DNA of 33,137 bases, taken from assembly GCA_030550175.1 (NCBI GenBank), contig JAUQPW010000062.1, forward strand, positions 1 through 33,137, written 5' to 3'. The notes beneath the pieces were generated by a model, which was not told where the DNA came from, did not search any database, and was given only the letters and a program-made list of their open reading frames with translations. Within the stretch, counting starts at the first letter, position 1; every line of letters starts with the position of its first letter. Of this stretch, positions 25,653-33,137 are shown one piece after another. Source of the stretch: a bacterium. Lineage in GTDB: Bacteria; Moduliflexota; Moduliflexia; Moduliflexales; JAUQPW01. Both the position numbers and the translations under genes were made by a program.

Positions 25653-26132
25653 ATGGGTTTTTTTAATCAATCAGATTTTAAATTTTATCTTCGACGATTG
25701 GAAGAGCTGCTGGATCTTTATCTGGTAAAAAAAGCTCCTTCGCTACCTGCAGATTGGAAAGAGCTTTTTGTTAACTTTGCTCCCTGGCTTGCCATTCTGG
25801 TCATTATCTTTTCATTACCTGTTCTGTTAATTACCTTTGGACTCGGGGCGTTGATTTTACCTTTTAGCTTTTTAGGAGGAGCCAGTCGGGGCTTTCGCTA
25901 TGGGTTTGATTACTTTTCAACCCTGATTTTTGTAGGAAGCTCACTGGTTTTAAATATCATGGCCCTTCCCGGGCTTTTCAAGCGAACGCAAAGATCCTGG
26001 TATTTGGTTTATTATGCCACTCTGTTAAGTGGAATTTATAATATCTTAACCTTTAGTTTGATGGGTTTTATTTTGGGATCTGTGGTTATTTTATATATTC
26101 TCTTTCAGATTAAGGAGTACTATATCAATTAG
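25653..26132 (+). CDS. Small polytopic membrane protein of unknown function
   Basis: This 159-residue protein begins with a soluble amphipathic stretch (1-40, with LRRLEELLDLYLVKK) and continues with four hydrophobic segments (about 43-62, 66-80, 88-108 and 120-155). I recognise the general look of a family of unnamed small membrane proteins but no function or motif residues. The ATG seems to lie at the transcription start. The gene is co-directional with tsaD, but the 162-bp spacer holds a word repeat, so a shared operon is uncertain. Confidence 0.75.
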   Translation: MGFFNQSDFKFYLRRLEELLDLYLVKKAPSLPADWKELFVNFAPWLAILVIIFSLPVLLITFGLGALILPFSFLGGASRGFRYGFDYFSTLIFVGSSLVLNIMALPGLFKRTQRSWYLVYYATLLSGIYNILTFSLMGFILGSVVILYILFQIKEYYIN

Positions 26133-26161
26133 ATCTGTTTATTTATCTCCACGAAGAATGT

Positions 26162-26264
26162 AGAAGTGTGAGGGGTAGGAGTGTAGGAGGATGGGAGTGT
26201 GGGAATTAGAACTTCCACTTTCATACTTCCATACCCCCACACCCCACACTCCCCTCTTCTCGGT
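26162..26264. repeat. Word repeat in both orientations (GTGTGGGAG / CTCCCACAC type) upstream of tsaD
   Basis: The left half strings together GAAGTGTGAGG, GGTAGGAGTGTAGGAGG and ATGGGAGTGTGGG. The right half gives the inverse (CTTCCATACCCCCACACC, CCACACTCCCCTC). The whole can form an imperfect hairpin centred near 26208. It fills the spacer before tsaD and contains no gene. Confidence 0.65.
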
Positions 26265-26294
26265 GTTTTTGTGCCCGTATAAAGTGAGAGCATT

Positions 26295-27296
26295 ATGTTA
26301 ATTTTAGGTATTGAATCATCTTGTGATGATACGGCGGCTGCGGTCGTAGAGGACGGGGTTAAGATCCTTTCCAATGTCATCTCTTCTCAAAACGAATTTC
26401 ATCAAAAATACGGGGGGATCGTCCCAGAAATTGCTTCCCGGAAGCATGTAGAGTTGATTTTGTATGTTATTGATGAGGCCTTAAAGAAAGCTGGGATTAC
26501 CCTGGATGATCCGGAGGCTATTGCAGTGACCTATAAGCCCGGGTTGGTGGGATCTTTGTTGGTTGGACTTTCGGCAGCCAAAGCTATAGCCTATGCACGT
26601 CGTAAACCGTTGATCGGAGTTAATCATATCGAGGCCCACGCCTATGCGAATTTTATGGAACACCCGGATCTGGAGGTACCTCATCTGGATTTGACGGTGT
26701 CGGGAGGGCATACGTTATTGGTTTATATTAAATCTCCAACAGAACACGAAGTTCTTGGTGGAACCCTGGATGATGCGGTAGGAGAAGCCTACGATAAGAT
26801 TGCTAAATTTTTGAACCTGGGATTTCCTGGAGGCCCCATTATTGATCGACTCGCCAAAAGTGGGGATCCAAAAGCCATTGATTTTCCTCGTCCTCTTTTG
26901 AACAGTGGAGATTACAATTTCAGTTTTAGTGGGTTAAAAACAGCCGTAACTTACTTTGTTAGAGAAGCCAAAGCACAGGGTAAGGAGATTCGAGAGGAAG
27001 ACCTGTTGGCCAGCTTTCAACAGGCGGCGGTGGATGTACTGGTTGCAAAACTCTTGAAAGCCAGTGAAGAAAAACAGGTTTCTACCGTCACTTTATCCGG
27101 AGGGGTCGCTGCCAACAGCCTGTTACGGAAAACCTTGTCCGAGAAAGGACGCGAGTTGGGTTTAAAAGTGGTTTATCCCAGCCTGGCTTTGTGTACAGAT
27201 AATGCCGCCATTATAGCCGGACTCGGATATCATCTCTTTAAAAAAGGAGTACGGAGTGGCCTGGACTTGAGTGCCAAAGCCAATCTAGAGTTTTAA
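26295..27296 (+). CDS. tsaD: tRNA N6-adenosine threonylcarbamoyltransferase TsaD
   Basis: This 333-residue Kae1/TsaD protein is complete: N-terminal LGIESSCDDTAAAVV, the metal-binding HxExH motif His111-Glu113-His115 (NHIEAHAYA), the ATP-binding VSGGHT and LSGGVAANSLLR loops, and CTDNAAI near the end with the conserved Asp. Known role: with TsaB and TsaE it transfers threonylcarbamoyl from TC-AMP to A37 of tRNAs that read ANN codons. The next gene, 9 bp downstream, is tsaC, which makes TC-AMP, so the two successive steps of t6A synthesis are co-expressed. Confidence 0.97.
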   Translation: MLILGIESSCDDTAAAVVEDGVKILSNVISSQNEFHQKYGGIVPEIASRKHVELILYVIDEALKKAGITLDDPEAIAVTYKPGLVGSLLVGLSAAKAIAYARRKPLIGVNHIEAHAYANFMEHPDLEVPHLDLTVSGGHTLLVYIKSPTEHEVLGGTLDDAVGEAYDKIAKFLNLGFPGGPIIDRLAKSGDPKAIDFPRPLLNSGDYNFSFSGLKTAVTYFVREAKAQGKEIREEDLLASFQQAAVDVLVAKLLKASEEKQVSTVTLSGGVAANSLLRKTLSEKGRELGLKVVYPSLALCTDNAAIIAGLGYHLFKKGVRSGLDLSAKANLEF

Positions 27297-27305
27297 GAAT
27301 TATCC

Positions 27306-27959
27306 ATGATCCGACAACCTCCTATAAAAGATTGCCGATATGGTTTGGACCCTCAGATCCTTCAGGAAGCTGCAGAGATCCTACGAAAGGGAGGAATTGT
27401 AGTCTGCCCTACTGATACGGGGTATTTGCTGGGAGGGGATGGTCTTCGTGAAGAGGTTATCCGAAAAATTTTTGAAATTAAAGGACGTTCCTTCAATAAA
27501 CCGATTCACCTGGTCGTATCGGATAAGGAGATGGCTCAGCGGTTGGCTGTCTGGAATGAAAAGGCGGAAAAGTTGTTTCGGGAACTTCTACCGGGACCGC
27601 TCACCCTCATTCTTAAAAAAAAGGAAATCGTTCCGGACTTGCTGGTTAGTGGAACCGGAAAAATCGGATTACGGATGCCAGGAAATAAGCTGGTTCTGCA
27701 ATTGGTAGCGGTCGCCGGGGTACCTATTACCGCTACCAGTGCCAACAGTTCCGGGAAGGAATCCCCTTTTACCGTAGAAGAAGTGCTCCAACAACTGGGG
27801 GAAGGACTGGAAAGGGTCGATTTAATTTTGGATCAGGGAGAGACCCTTTATCGAAGATCCTCGACCATTGTGGACATATCAGAAGAAACGCCGAAGGTTT
27901 TAAGGGAGGGACCTATCCCTACTCAGCAAATCTTTACAATTTTAGGCTCTTCCTATTGA
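27306..27959 (+). CDS. tsaC: L-threonylcarbamoyladenylate synthase (TsaC/Sua5 YrdC domain)
   Basis: This 217-residue protein is a single YrdC domain. Visible marks are VCPTDTGYLLGGDG near the N-terminus, the basic IKGRSFNKPIHLVV loop, LLPGPLTLIL, GLRMPGN, TATSANSSGKE and RSSTIVD. It lacks the extra Sua5 C-terminal domain, so it is the short TsaC form. It condenses threonine, bicarbonate and ATP to TC-AMP, the substrate of TsaD, whose gene is 9 bp upstream. The stop is TGA, whose bases also belong to a -35 hexamer of the tRNA promoter. Confidence 0.95.
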   Translation: MIRQPPIKDCRYGLDPQILQEAAEILRKGGIVVCPTDTGYLLGGDGLREEVIRKIFEIKGRSFNKPIHLVVSDKEMAQRLAVWNEKAEKLFRELLPGPLTLILKKKEIVPDLLVSGTGKIGLRMPGNKLVLQLVAVAGVPITATSANSSGKESPFTVEEVLQQLGEGLERVDLILDQGETLYRRSSTIVDISEETPKVLREGPIPTQQIFTILGSSY

Positions 27960-27985
27960 CAGAGAACTTGTTTACCTCGTATATT
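27956..27985 (+). promoter_or_regulatory. tRNA-Glu promoter overlapping the tsaC stop codon
   Basis: TTGACA (27956-27961) contains the TGA stop of tsaC and is followed after 18 bp by TATATT (27980-27985). Transcription would start near 27992, leaving a leader of about 12 nt before the tRNA. Confidence 0.6.
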
Positions 27986-28003
27986 GAAATTTGCTTATCT
28001 GAT

Positions 28004-28078
28004 GTCCCCATCGTCTAGCCCGGCCTAGGACATCGCCCTTTCACGGCGGTAACGGGGGTTCAAATCCCCCTGGGGACG
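28004..28078 (+). tRNA. tRNA-Glu, anticodon TTC
   Basis: The cloverleaf is complete: acceptor arm GTCCCCA with TGGGGAC, discriminator G, D-arm, anticodon loop CTTTCAC with TTC at 28040-28042, and T-arm with GGTTCAAATCC. The 3' CCA is not encoded. It lies 44 bp after tsaC. It is not a t6A substrate, since it does not read ANN codons. Confidence 0.97.
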
Positions 28079-28092
28079 TTTAATTGGCTTGA

Positions 28093-28120
28093 GGGATTAC
28101 CTCCAGGTAATCCCTTTTTT
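28093..28120 (+). terminator. Rho-independent terminator after tRNA-Glu
   Basis: A perfect 9-bp stem GGGATTACC/GGTAATCCC (28093-28101 and 28106-28114) with loop TCCA is followed directly by six T. It should end both the tRNA transcript and readthrough from tsaD-tsaC. Confidence 0.93.
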
Positions 28121-28243
28121 GTTTTTGGGCTCTAAAAGAGAAACCGGGAGGGTTTTAAAAATTAAGAAAGGGGTGAAACATTCACCCCGGGATTAAAGAA
28201 TTTCCAGACTTTTATTTCTTACTTATAACTGCCTGGATAAGGA

Positions 28244-28783
28244 TTAAAGAGCCGGTGTAAGACCTACCGGGAAGTCGATTGGAAGGGCTTTACCAATAGC
28301 CGTAGCTTCGGGACTACATTCGGGATGCCCAAATCCACTGGCACTAACAGGATGGCCTTGAGCATTTAAGGTAATATCGTAAATGATATTATCATCATTG
28401 GTCGAACTGATGCCACCTGGAACATTATCCAGGTTGAGGAAGAACCGGGTCTTCCAGGCAATGTTATGATCTGCATAGGAAGTATCTCCACTCACACCGA
28501 CTCCTCCCAGGATATTACCTGTAAGAGGACTATAGAGGGCCAGACCCCCACCAAATACCTTTATACCCCCTACTCGATCCAGGATTAATGGATCACTGGC
28601 TGTTCCATAGTCTTCAACCTGACCCCCACCTCCGGGATTACCTCTCACGTAAGCATCAATAAAATTAACAGGATTACTTTCTTGTAAACCGAACAGAGGA
28701 CCTCCAGGCTGAACCGCCGAATAGAGGTTTGCTCCGGAAATAGAAAACGAGTTTTCGTGGACATAGATCTTCTCCTTTATTGT
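28244..28783 (-). pseudogene. 5'-truncated GlcG/HbpS-like heme-binding protein gene
   Basis: An open frame encodes VQPGGPLFGLQESNP, FGGGLALYSPLTGNILGGVG, VSGDTSYADHNIAW and SGFGHPECSPEA, the C-terminal half of a HbpS/GlcG-like (Haem_degrading) protein. The first half of the family is absent: the frame opens just after a TGA at 28786-28784 and has no ATG. A good AAGGAG-ATG pair (start 28764) sits there but leads into another frame that ends after about 40 codons. The only in-frame start candidate is GTG at 28648, which would leave 134 residues. A remnant or frameshifted gene is most likely; a short functional form is not excluded. Confidence 0.65.
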
Positions 28784-28786
28784 TCA

Positions 28787-29181
28787 CCCCGGGGTCTTGA
28801 ATTTAAAAAACCATGGGATAATAAAAAAATATGAACCCATTTAAAATAAACCCAAATATTGAGGATCTATCACCGCTTCCGTTATGCAGGGAGCATATAT
28901 TTGGGGGATTGAGCTTCCACTTGAATATCCTATCTGGACCGATTATCTAATTATTTTCCACGATATTATAATAATTTATCTTTTAAAAATACCTTCAATA
29001 ATAAAATAACTTAATATATACTTTTATAGCTATTTTTATTCATACCTTCCATGGGAACCGGTGGGCACAGTCCCGGGTAGGAGATAAATTTCATTTAAAA
29101 TAAGATAAAAAGGGATATATTTAAATATAATTGTCTAGGTTTACTTTGAAATTTATTTTTTCTGTTGCTTACTGAGAGGGA
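28787..29181. other. AT-rich non-coding gap
   Basis: I see no gene here. The stretch is strongly AT-rich around 28950-29040 and 29090-29160. It separates the heme-binding remnant from the MITE-like element. A further non-coding 120 bp lies between that element and treY, containing an 11-bp direct repeat CCCCTGGCTTT (29411-29421 and 29482-29492), the second copy ending at the treY ATG. Confidence 0.5.
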
Positions 29182-29370
29182 ACTATAACCCTGTAAAGTT
29201 AACACCAGATAATTCTCTTCCCTTATCCCTGACCCCTCTCCCACGCTGTGGCAGAGGGGACCCGGCGGATCTCCAGGCCAACTTCCCAATTCCTCTTCTG
29301 GAGCTTCAGGAGAGGGGGTTGGGGATGAGGGAGGAACGGTTTTTGAAATTTAACTTTACAGGGTACTATA
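29182..29370. mobile_element. MITE-like element: 177 bp, 15-bp perfect terminal inverted repeats, 6-bp target duplication
   Basis: ACCCTGTAAAGTTAA (29188-29202) and TTAACTTTACAGGGT (29350-29364) are perfect inverted ends. Both are flanked on the outside by ACTATA (29182-29187 and 29365-29370), a direct repeat fitting a target-site duplication. The interior has no gene but a second, G/C-rich inverted pair (TCCCTGACCCCTCTCCC near 29226-29242 against GGAGAGGGGGTTGGGG near 29309-29325). The element must be moved by a transposase encoded elsewhere; no relative of it is in this window. A large structured intergenic repeat is the alternative. Confidence 0.7.
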
Positions 29371-29492
29371 CTATAGTATTTAAGTGACTTAAAATTTAGG
29401 TAATTAGGGGCCCCTGGCTTTGAGGTAAGAATAAATTAAAACCTTTAAAGTCAGGAGTGTAGGCGTCCGGCCTGCCTGTCTCCCCTGGCTTT

Positions 29493-32400
29493 ATGGAAAA
29501 TCGTCTAAATACCCTGATCCAACAGATAGGCTCTTTTACCAGGATCCCCCTCTCCGTTTACCGCCTTCAATTTAATCATACCTTTACATTCCGGGATGCC
29601 CAACAACTCATTCCCTATCTTTATGAGTTGGGGATCAGTGACTGTTACGCCTCTCCTTACATGAAGGCACGACCGGGAAGCCTGCACGGCTATGATATCG
29701 TAGATCATAATGCCCTTAATCCGGAAATCGGAACGGAGGAAGATTATCAGGCGTTTGTGCAAGAGCTAAGAGCGCATGGCATGGGTCATATTCTCGATTT
29801 TGTACCGAATCATGTTGGAATTGCAGAAAGCAGTAACCCCTGGTGGCAGGATGTCCTCGAGAATGGTCCAAGTTCCCGCTTCGCCTCTTTTTTCGATATC
29901 GATTGGAAACCTTTGAAACTTGAGTTGGAGAACAAAGTCCTCCTTCCTATTTTAGGGGATCAATACGGTAAAGTTCTGGAAAATCAAGAACTGATCTTGA
30001 CCTTTGAAGAGGGTGCGTTTTTTGTTCGTTATTATCAACATAAATTACCCATTGCGCCTCGAACTTCCGCCCATGTCTTAAAACATCGCCTTTCTGAACT
30101 GGAGAAAATCCTTGGAAGTGAGCATCCGCACTTTTTGGAATACCAGAGTATCCTGACCGCTTTAAGCTACCTCCCTCCACGTACTGAAAAGGATCCAACA
30201 AGGATTGCCGAGAGATATCGCGAAAAGGAAATCATCAAAAAACGACTTGCCAATCTATGTAGTGAGAGCCCCGAAGTCAGGGCCTTTATTGAAGAGAACA
30301 TCCGGATCTTCAACGGCGTAAAAGGGGACCCCCGGAGTTTTGACCTTTTGGATGCTCTTTTAGATGCCCAGGCTTATCGTTTAGCCCATTGGTATGTGGC
30401 AGGTGAGGAGATTAACTATCGTCGATTTTTTGATATTAACGAACTGGCCGCGATTCGTATGGAAAATCCGGAAGTCTTCCAGGAAACCCACCGGTTCCTC
30501 TTTCAGTTGATCCGGGAAGGGAAAGTAACCGGCCTGAGGATTGATCATCCCGATGGCCTCTTCAATCCGGCACAATACTTTTTACAGCTCCAGAAAAATT
30601 GCCTGCTCCAGTGGGCAAAAAGTCAACAGGAGGAGAAGGAGAGAAAGGAAGAAGGAGAAGAGGAAGAAACTTTCCAGCGCCTGTTGTTTCAGCGTTTCGA
30701 TGAAGAATGGAGGAAGAATCCCCATGCACCCCTGGTACGTCCCTTTTATTTAATCGCAGAAAAGATTTTGAGCGAAGGGGAAAGCCTGCCGGAGGATTGG
30801 GTTATCTATGGTACGGTGGGATATGACTTTATGAATCTCCTCAACGGGCTCTTCGTGAATAGATTCCATGAGAGGGCCTTTACCACACTTTATGCCAAAT
30901 TTATCGGAACGCGGATTCATTTTCCGGATTTGGTTTATGAAAAAAAGAAGTACATTATGGAAGTTGCGATGTCCAGTGAGATCAATGTACTGGGCCATCA
31001 GTTGAATCGAATTTCGGAGAAAAATCGAAAATTCAGAGATTTTACCTTAAACAGCTTAACCAATGCGGTTCGGGAAATTATAGCCTGTTTTCCTGTCTAT
31101 AGAACCTATATAGGAAGCTATGACAATACCGTTACAGAAAGGGATCGAGCGTATATTCACCAGGCGGTTGAAACTGCTAAAAAGAAAGGACATATTATCG
31201 GCTTATCCGTTTTTGATTTTGTGAAGGATATTTTACTCCTTAAAGACCTGGATATGCTGGAGGAGTCAGACCAGATCGAGCAAAAGAATTTTGTGATGAG
31301 ATTTCAACAATTTACTGGTCCGGTGATGGCTAAAGGCCTTGAAGATACGGCATTTTACATTTACAACCGTTTGCTATCTTTGAATGAAGTGGGTGGAAAT
31401 CCTCAAAAATTCGGTATCTCTGTAGACACATTTCATAAAAAGAACCTGGAACGCCTTAAACATTGGCCTTATTCTCTACTTTCTACCTCAACCCACGATA
31501 CCAAACGGGGGGAAGACGTTCGGGCCCGTATTAACGTCCTTTCCGAACTTCCCCAGGAATGGAGAAATTGTTTGACCCGGTGGAGTCGGCTTAATAAAAA
31601 GAAAAAAATAGCCGTTAACGGTCAATGGGTTCCCGACCCCAATGAAGAATACCTGCTCTATCAAACCCTGCTGGGGGCCTGGCCCTTTCAAATAAAGAAT
31701 CAGGAAGAATATCAGGCCTTTCAAGAGAGAATTCAAGAATATATGCAAAAAGTGATTAAAGAGGCCAAAATCCATACCAGCTGGATTAACCCTAACAAGG
31801 AATATGACGAGGCGGTCCGGGCTTTTGTGGCTGCCATTCTGGATGATTCTAAACCTAATCCTTTCTTGGAAGATTTTAAAATCTTTCAAAGAAAAATTGC
31901 CGATTACGGTATCTATAACTCCCTTTCCCAGACACTTCTCAAGTTAACTTCTCCGGGAATCCCGGATATTTATCAGGGTAGTGAACTTTGGAACCTCAGT
32001 CTGGTAGATCCGGATAATCGAAGGCCTGTAGATTATACCCTAAGACGTCAGATGCTCTCTGCCTTAAAGGAACGGATCTTTGGATCCTCCTCCCCTCTTT
32101 CCCCAGGTTGGGAAAGGGAGAACCAGGAGGTAAAGGGAGATCTGATCAAGCTGGCCAGAGAACTCGTTGAGACCAGAGAGGATGGCCGGATTAAGTTATA
32201 TGTGATCTATCGAACCCTGACCTATCGGCGAACGAAAAAGGAGCTTTTTCTAAAAGGGTCTTATATTCCCTTAAAAAATAGAGGAGGTAAAAAGGATCAG
32301 GTTTGTGCTTTTATCCGAAAATACGAAGACCAGGCCATCATAGTGGTCGTACCCAGACTTCTGACTCGAATCCTGAGGGCTCCAGAAGAATTACCCCTTG

Positions 32401-32576
32401 GTCAGCAGATATGGGGGGACTCTTTTCTCGTACTTCCCCATGAGAGAGTCGGACAAAGATATTATAATATTTTCAGCGGAGAAACCCTGGAGACCGGTCA
32501 GAGGAATGAAAATGTTATCCTGCCCCTCAGTCTTATTTTTGCAAACTTCCCGGTGGCGCTATTGGAACGGCGTTAA
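29493..32576 (+). CDS. treY: Maltooligosyl trehalose synthase (GH13)
   Basis: This 1027-residue protein fits TreY from the N-terminus (PLSVYRLQFNHTFTFRDA, then SPYMKARPGSLHGYDIVDH). The GH13 catalytic residues are Asp351 in VTGLRIDHPDG, Glu423 in YLIAEKIL and Asp669 in STSTHDTKRGED. Known reaction: it rearranges the reducing-end linkage of maltooligosaccharides to a trehalose unit, which TreZ then releases. No treZ is in the window. Two low-complexity inserts stand out: an acidic segment at 376-396 and a segment at 865-881 encoded by a palindromic repeat. Overall length is in the upper range of the family. The 3' end overlaps the convergent YfhO-like gene by 44 bp. Confidence 0.95.
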   Translation: MENRLNTLIQQIGSFTRIPLSVYRLQFNHTFTFRDAQQLIPYLYELGISDCYASPYMKARPGSLHGYDIVDHNALNPEIGTEEDYQAFVQELRAHGMGHILDFVPNHVGIAESSNPWWQDVLENGPSSRFASFFDIDWKPLKLELENKVLLPILGDQYGKVLENQELILTFEEGAFFVRYYQHKLPIAPRTSAHVLKHRLSELEKILGSEHPHFLEYQSILTALSYLPPRTEKDPTRIAERYREKEIIKKRLANLCSESPEVRAFIEENIRIFNGVKGDPRSFDLLDALLDAQAYRLAHWYVAGEEINYRRFFDINELAAIRMENPEVFQETHRFLFQLIREGKVTGLRIDHPDGLFNPAQYFLQLQKNCLLQWAKSQQEEKERKEEGEEEETFQRLLFQRFDEEWRKNPHAPLVRPFYLIAEKILSEGESLPEDWVIYGTVGYDFMNLLNGLFVNRFHERAFTTLYAKFIGTRIHFPDLVYEKKKYIMEVAMSSEINVLGHQLNRISEKNRKFRDFTLNSLTNAVREIIACFPVYRTYIGSYDNTVTERDRAYIHQAVETAKKKGHIIGLSVFDFVKDILLLKDLDMLEESDQIEQKNFVMRFQQFTGPVMAKGLEDTAFYIYNRLLSLNEVGGNPQKFGISVDTFHKKNLERLKHWPYSLLSTSTHDTKRGEDVRARINVLSELPQEWRNCLTRWSRLNKKKKIAVNGQWVPDPNEEYLLYQTLLGAWPFQIKNQEEYQAFQERIQEYMQKVIKEAKIHTSWINPNKEYDEAVRAFVAAILDDSKPNPFLEDFKIFQRKIADYGIYNSLSQTLLKLTSPGIPDIYQGSELWNLSLVDPDNRRPVDYTLRRQMLSALKERIFGSSSPLSPGWERENQEVKGDLIKLARELVETREDGRIKLYVIYRTLTYRRTKKELFLKGSYIPLKNRGGKKDQVCAFIRKYEDQAIIVVVPRLLTRILRAPEELPLGQQIWGDSFLVLPHERVGQRYYNIFSGETLETGQRNENVILPLSLIFANFPVALLERR
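32086..32130. repeat. Palindromic repeat embedded in frame in treY
   Basis: CCTCCT (32086-32091) pairs with AGGAGG (32125-32130) and CTTTCCC (32097-32103) with GGGAAAG (32110-32116), loop CAGGTT. Its translation contains SPLSPGWERE, which resembles known translations of C/G-rich intergenic palindromes (PLSPxWERG type). It seems to be an insertion into the coding sequence that kept the frame. Confidence 0.6.
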
Positions 32577-33137
32577 AAAGGGAGCTTTTCTTCCCTAAGG
32601 AATAAACCCACATGGCGGTCAGGATTCCACATCCCATCAGGCTCAACCAGGCCCCTAACTTATAGGATACCGGCTGATACCTGAATTCTACCCAATGAGC
32701 TCCTGATTCCACATAGAGGGATCGGATAAAATAATCCGTCAGGTATACTTTCCTTTCCCGACCGTCTACATATCCTTTCCATCCCGGAAAATAAGCATCT
32801 CCCAATACGATGAACCCGTCATATTCCATGCTGGCCTTCAGGATTACGCGATTGGGTGTATAGGATACAATCTCAACATTCGATTTGTCCTCCACCGGAG
32901 CTCCATAACCTGTTAACATCTCCGCCTCTTCTACGTTCTCTTCTAAAAGGATCTGTCTTCGCAGATCAAAGGAAGGGTCTTTCAACCGTTGAATCACCTC
33001 CTCTGAATCCGATACCACCTCAGCCCGATGCACCACAAAAACCCGAGGAAAGGCCTGCTCGTTGCGATAGACGTTGGCTTCTTGTTGGTAGACCAGGGTG
33101 AAGAAGGGGGCTGGTGGGGGGGTCCAAGGGGCGGTGA
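32533..33137 (-). CDS. YfhO-like membrane protein, C-terminal part (5' end outside window)
   Basis: The frame is open from the right edge to a stop at 32533 (about 200 residues seen). The stretch VYRNEQAFPRVFVVHRAEVV, then MEYDGFIVLGDAYFPGWKGYV and a last membrane helix (LGAWLSLMGCGILTAMWVYS), is typical of the C-terminus of large YfhO-type multi-pass membrane proteins, thought to be lipid-linked glycosyltransferases. The internal GTG at 33036 is not the true start, since the conserved sequence goes on upstream. It overlaps treY by 44 bp in convergent orientation. Confidence 0.8.
   Translation of the reverse strand, partial: TAPWTPPPAPFFTLVYQQEANVYRNEQAFPRVFVVHRAEVVSDSEEVIQRLKDPSFDLRRQILLEENVEEAEMLTGYGAPVEDKSNVEIVSYTPNRVILKASMEYDGFIVLGDAYFPGWKGYVDGRERKVYLTDYFIRSLYVESGAHWVEFRYQPVSYKLGAWLSLMGCGILTAMWVYSLGKKSSLFNAVPIAPPGSLQK

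Noticed and set aside
4060..26264. CRISPR array or simple tandem repeats as explanation of the word-repeat spacers
   Set aside because: The repeats are too short and irregular, occur in both orientations, and there are no constant-length spacers or cas genes.
28642..28764. Short frame starting at the good AAGGAG-ATG at 28764
   Set aside because: It ends after about 40 codons within the heme-binding-like sequence read in another frame; it is better seen as a frameshift trace than a gene.

Overview
The window looks like chromosome of an uncultured Gram-negative bacterium with GC in the mid-40s (by eye). Evidence is a RodA/PBP2 elongasome pair, an RND pump with its periplasmic adaptor, and a Tat-exported molybdenum enzyme. 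I cannot place it to phylum. TGA is an ordinary stop here (for example the genes ending at 12531 and 27959).

Layout. 1-5983 (minus): PBP2, RodA and a B12-type radical SAM protein that leaves the left edge, transcribed in that order. 6713-8729 (plus): two oligopeptide ABC ATPases without permeases. 8850-9632 (minus): alpha/beta hydrolase. 10198-12531 (plus): acyl-CoA ligase fused through an acidic linker to a Roadblock/LC7-like domain, meeting a convergent TPR gene. 13491-13770: aldo/keto reductase remnant. 13914-18650 (minus): RND pump and adaptor. 18902-19886: split-barrel oxidoreductase-like gene and a divergent ArsR-type regulator; its promoter and the pump promoter share an AT-rich operator-like element. 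20079-22718 (minus): two-subunit molybdenum dehydrogenase. 22838-23263: OsmC peroxidase. 23410-25188 (minus): cation/proton antiporter with a C-terminal rhodanese domain. 25653-28120 (plus): small membrane protein, tsaD, tsaC, tRNA-Glu and a strong terminator. 28244-28783: 5'-truncated heme-binding-like remnant. 29188-29364: MITE-like element. 29493-32576 (plus): treY. 32533-right edge (minus): YfhO-like membrane protein.

The best candidate for something new is in the antiporter-rhodanese gene. An in-frame TGA stands exactly at the catalytic cysteine of the rhodanese loop. The frame then stays open for 52 codons that match the rest of the domain, and a SECIS-like hairpin follows the TGA. This points to a selenocysteine-containing rhodanese tethered to an antiporter, or else to a nonsense mutation at the catalytic codon.

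Other notable points are the ligase-Roadblock fusion, a MITE with perfect 15-bp ends and a 6-bp target duplication, G/C-rich palindromes (one read in frame inside treY), and several intergenic spacers built from short degenerate words repeated in both orientations, one of which encodes the tail of PBP2.
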